A stretch of DNA of 32,436 bases, from positions 1-32,436 of the forward strand of contig JADGJL010000158.1 of NCBI GenBank assembly GCA_027600665.1. Direction: 5' to 3'. Shown piece by piece: positions 29,765-32,436 of the stretch. Below the pieces are notes generated by a model, which saw nothing but the letters and a program-made list of their open reading frames with translations, did not search any database and was not told the DNA's origin. Positions within the stretch are counted from its first letter, which is position 1, and each line of letters begins with the position of its first letter. A program made the translations under genes and the position numbers. This DNA is from Irineochytrium annulatum. Taxonomy: Eukaryota; Chytridiomycota; Chytridiomycetes; Chytridiales; Chytridiaceae.

Positions 29765-32436
29765 TCAACGCACCTCTCCCTCCTCCTCACTTTCATCCGG
29801 CGCATACCGAGGCCGTTCCGGTATCTTGTCCTCAACCACCGGCATCTCCTTACCATCCATCCCGACGACACTTCCTCCTGCTGATGGCCCAACCCGCATC
29901 GGCATAACCATGTCCATCCCATCATCGCCATAGGGAGGGAATTCCTCATTTGGAGGATAGCCCCCGTCGATCATCTCCCGTCGATGGGAAGATCGATCGC
30001 GAGGAATTTCGCTAGGAAGAAACCCGCGATCAGTACCACTAGCACTGGTCGGGCCGCGGTCGTACCGATCCTTGCGATGGCCGCCGTGGTAGTCATCCTG
30101 CTACATAAAAAAGATCAGTAAAAGACACGCGAGCTAAGCGTTGCCCTTAGCAGCCAGTAAGTATGCCCAACAATCTAATAATCCAACCCTATCCTTAACC
30201 TCATCTCACTAAACACTACCCAACCCCTGCTGTAGTTGTACTAACCTGTGAAATTGATCCCCGTTTATTCCTATACCCACTCATCCCCCCACTTCCCCGT
30301 CGATCAGACCGTTCTCTTGAAGACGGCCCTCCACGATGACCATATTCACCACGATCCCTCTCGCGATCCCGGTCACCGCCACGATCGGCGCGGTCCGGGT
30401 GCAACCCCAAGCGTCGTTCTCGGTGCTGACCGCCGTCGTGGGGCGGAGGATGCGAGCTTGATCCTCCCATCTCCACATCTTCGGATAAGTGGGCCGGTCC
30501 GCCATCTTCGGATCGTCCGGTCCTCTGAATAAATGGTCAAGTTAGTATACAATCCCGCACGGTAAGGATAGAGGAACCCACCCCACGCTTATCCGGTCTA
30601 CCGCTCCTCCTCCGCGACTCCATGGACCCATTGCTGCCAGCGGACCTAGACCGATGTCTCCGGTGTCGCTTCTTGTCACTCCGCCCTCCTCCGCCGCCGG
30701 CGCCAGAGTAATGCAAGGCGGCACCGGTACTAGCTTTCCTTCGCCTCCCTCCAGCCTCGCCGCCGTCCTCGTCGTCGTCCTCGGATCCAGTCGCTCCGTC
30801 CTTGTCCTTGGGACAAGTAATTAGTAAACACTTTCAAGGCAAAAGATTGGCAATACCTGACGCCTCTTCAAAATCTTGTTGAAGATCTCTAATCTCGCCT
30901 CCTCCTCCACAAACTCAAACTCATTCTTCTCCACGACGGCCGGCGACACCTCCTCCCATGTCGACGTGGCCGTGACGGGTAGCTTCTTCAGGAACCGCTT
31001 TAGCTTGTGCTCCTGCCGCCTCCGCTCCTCCTTGCGTCGGTAGACCGCCTTCTCCATCAGCTGCAGTTCAAATAATCAGTAATGAACAATACGAAAGCGA
31101 ATCACTGGACATCCATAGGCACACACCTCATCGAAGACCATCCCCAAGGTCTCGTCATCAACCTCCCTCAATTCCTCCCCGCCAACCTCCCTAACCTTCG
31201 CTACAACCTCCGCCCTCCCACTCTCAACGCCCACTTCCATCCCATTCCTCTCCATGACCCCCACCACGGCCGACTTCTTTTTTTCATAAGCCTCCCAAAG
31301 CTCACACACAGCGTCCCAAAAAATCTCAATAGGCGTCGACCCAGGCTGCCCCAGCATCTCTACATAACAATCGTCTTTGCTCAGCTCGCCGACGACATCC
31401 TTCCACCCGGTTCTCGCGTTGATCTTCCCACCATCCACAAGCGCCTTAACGAGTGCGCGCATGCGCTCCCGACACCGCCGCTCGGCCCTTCGCTCTTCCA
31501 CGAGCTGTCGGGTGCGCTGCTCGTGCAGCGCTCGCTCAAGCGCAGTCACGTGGTCCTCAAAGAGCTGGAGGATGTCGATGGGGTCCATGTTTAGACCAGC
31601 GAAGTCCGGGTGTGCGCGAAAGAGCCGCTCGGCTTCACGCAATGGCGTCATGGCCGTGATCTCGGGTAAGGATTGAAGGATAGCGCGAAACCGGTCCATA
31701 GCCTCGCGGCGGCGAATGCGTTGTTCCTCCTTCATGCAATATTAGTGACTAAGTAAGAGAAAGCGGCCCACCTTGTCCTTTCTCCTCAACTCCTCCGCAT
31801 ATTCCTCAAACATCTCGACCCTAGCACGTTCATGTATGCTCAAAAACAACGGATCATTTCCCAAGATGTCCACGACCTTCCTGTACCGCGTCGTCCCGTT
31901 GATCTCCGGATGGAGCTCCATGAGGTTCCTGAAATTCTCGCGCTCGCGCTCGGCGCGGTTCCGACGCTCCTCGACCTCCCGATTGCGAAGCTCCTCGACG
32001 TACGCCTCGAAGGCGCGCTTGCGTTCCGATAAGGTTTTAAGGGAGCGGTAAAGCGGCTTAGAGATGATGGCGCGCATGGCTTTGTCCCAGCTCCAGTCGA
32101 CTGTTACTCCCTTTTTGTAAAACGGAAGCACAAATCAGTCCACATTCCCGCCACGCCTAACGCTATACACACCGCATCCACCAGCAAACTCCGAAAAGCC
32201 TCCTCAGCCTCTTCCTTGCTCTCAAACTTCATATCGTTCCCCCCTGGCGCTGCTGCCTGCCCTCCCTTCGTCGTTACCAGCGCCATGGAGTTCGCTCCAC
32301 TGCCCCCCCCCCCCCCGCCCCCCCCCCCACCGGGGATGGCCCCGGTGGCGGTTTTGGGGTTTGGGGGGGGGGTGGGGCGCGTTGGGGGGAATAGGGGCAG
32401 GGGGGGCGTGTGGGCGGGCGGCGGAGCCCAGCCGGG
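29765..32436 (-). CDS. PRP40: Prp40/FBP11-type FF-domain splicing factor (5' end outside window)
   Basis: Exons in the window: 32436-32173, 32110-31772, 31729-31127, 31060-30857, 30806-30582, 30524-30246, 30097-29765 (748 aa visible). The protein bridges the U1 snRNP (5' splice site) and branch-point binding proteins early in spliceosome assembly. The visible part starts in a Pro-rich then Gly-rich linker. Four or five FF domains follow: about residues 70-125, 140-195, 212-268, 290-350 and a divergent one at 405-470 (KLKRFLKKLP, TSTWEEV). The C-terminus is a hydrophilic Arg/Ser/Asp/Gly-rich tail with RDRERDRGE-like runs. Family members carry two WW domains before the linker; these would lie beyond 32436. 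The frame is open from the window edge into ATG 32286, so that Met is internal. The last acceptor is a TAG-CAG tandem. Confidence 0.9.
32294..32436. repeat. G/C homopolymer-rich tract coding the Pro/Gly linker of PRP40
   Basis: Runs of C (14 and 11) near 32303-32328 and runs of G at 32351-32410 encode poly-Gly and poly-Pro on the minus strand. The reading frame stays open through all of it. Homopolymer lengths in such sequence are prone to sequencing error, and the edge of a contig may be near. Confidence 0.6.

Overview
This window is eukaryotic nuclear DNA and reads best as an early-diverging (perhaps chytrid-like) fungus. It has intron-dense protein genes with very short GT-AG introns (mostly 38-80 nt), class-II histone deacetylase and hybrid histidine kinase families as found in fungi, a class-II tRNA with a Pol III T-tract, and GC-rich, tightly packed coding sequence. 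The fungal placement is inference from gene content; I cannot run a phylogeny. I rebuilt the exons by hand, requiring GT...AG borders, unbroken reading phase and agreement with conserved protein motifs. This gave nine multi-exon models with 68 introns, and the phase bookkeeping closes exactly on a stop codon in every model.

Layout. 1-161 (-): possible 5' end of an unidentified gene leaving the left edge. 162-1843: no convincing gene. 1844-7588 (+): 22-exon double hybrid histidine kinase (GAF-like, HisKA, HATPase, REC, PAS, HisKA, HATPase, REC). 8013-8095 (+): tRNA-Leu(CAG). 8433-13520 (-): Utp4/Cirhin WD40 nucleolar protein, apparently fused to a ~660-residue lysine-rich repeat extension. 13970-15432 (+): methylthioribose-1-phosphate isomerase, with a 10-nt exon. 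15938-18867 (-): Hda1/Clr3-type histone deacetylase with 17 exons, one only 5 nt long. 18917-19962 (+): NKAP-family splicing/chromatin protein. 20112-20408 (-): 98-aa protein, weakly like mitochondrial ribosomal mL53 or complex I B8-type proteins. 20457-22735 (+): tandem AAA protein whose two ATPase modules both lack key catalytic residues. 23793-27856 (-): 1297-aa coiled-coil protein. 28522-29427 (-): secreted, probably GPI-anchored eight-cysteine protein. 29765-32436 (-): Prp40-type FF-domain splicing factor, cut by the right edge.

There is no operon logic. The genes are housekeeping (rRNA processing, methionine salvage, chromatin, splicing) mixed with signalling and surface genes. Two divergent pairs (HDA1/NKAP and the small ORF/AAA gene) have start codons only 48-49 bp apart, so each pair probably shares one promoter. 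The most unusual features are the micro-exons lying inside catalytic motifs, the Utp4 repeat extension, and the doubly degenerate AAA protein.
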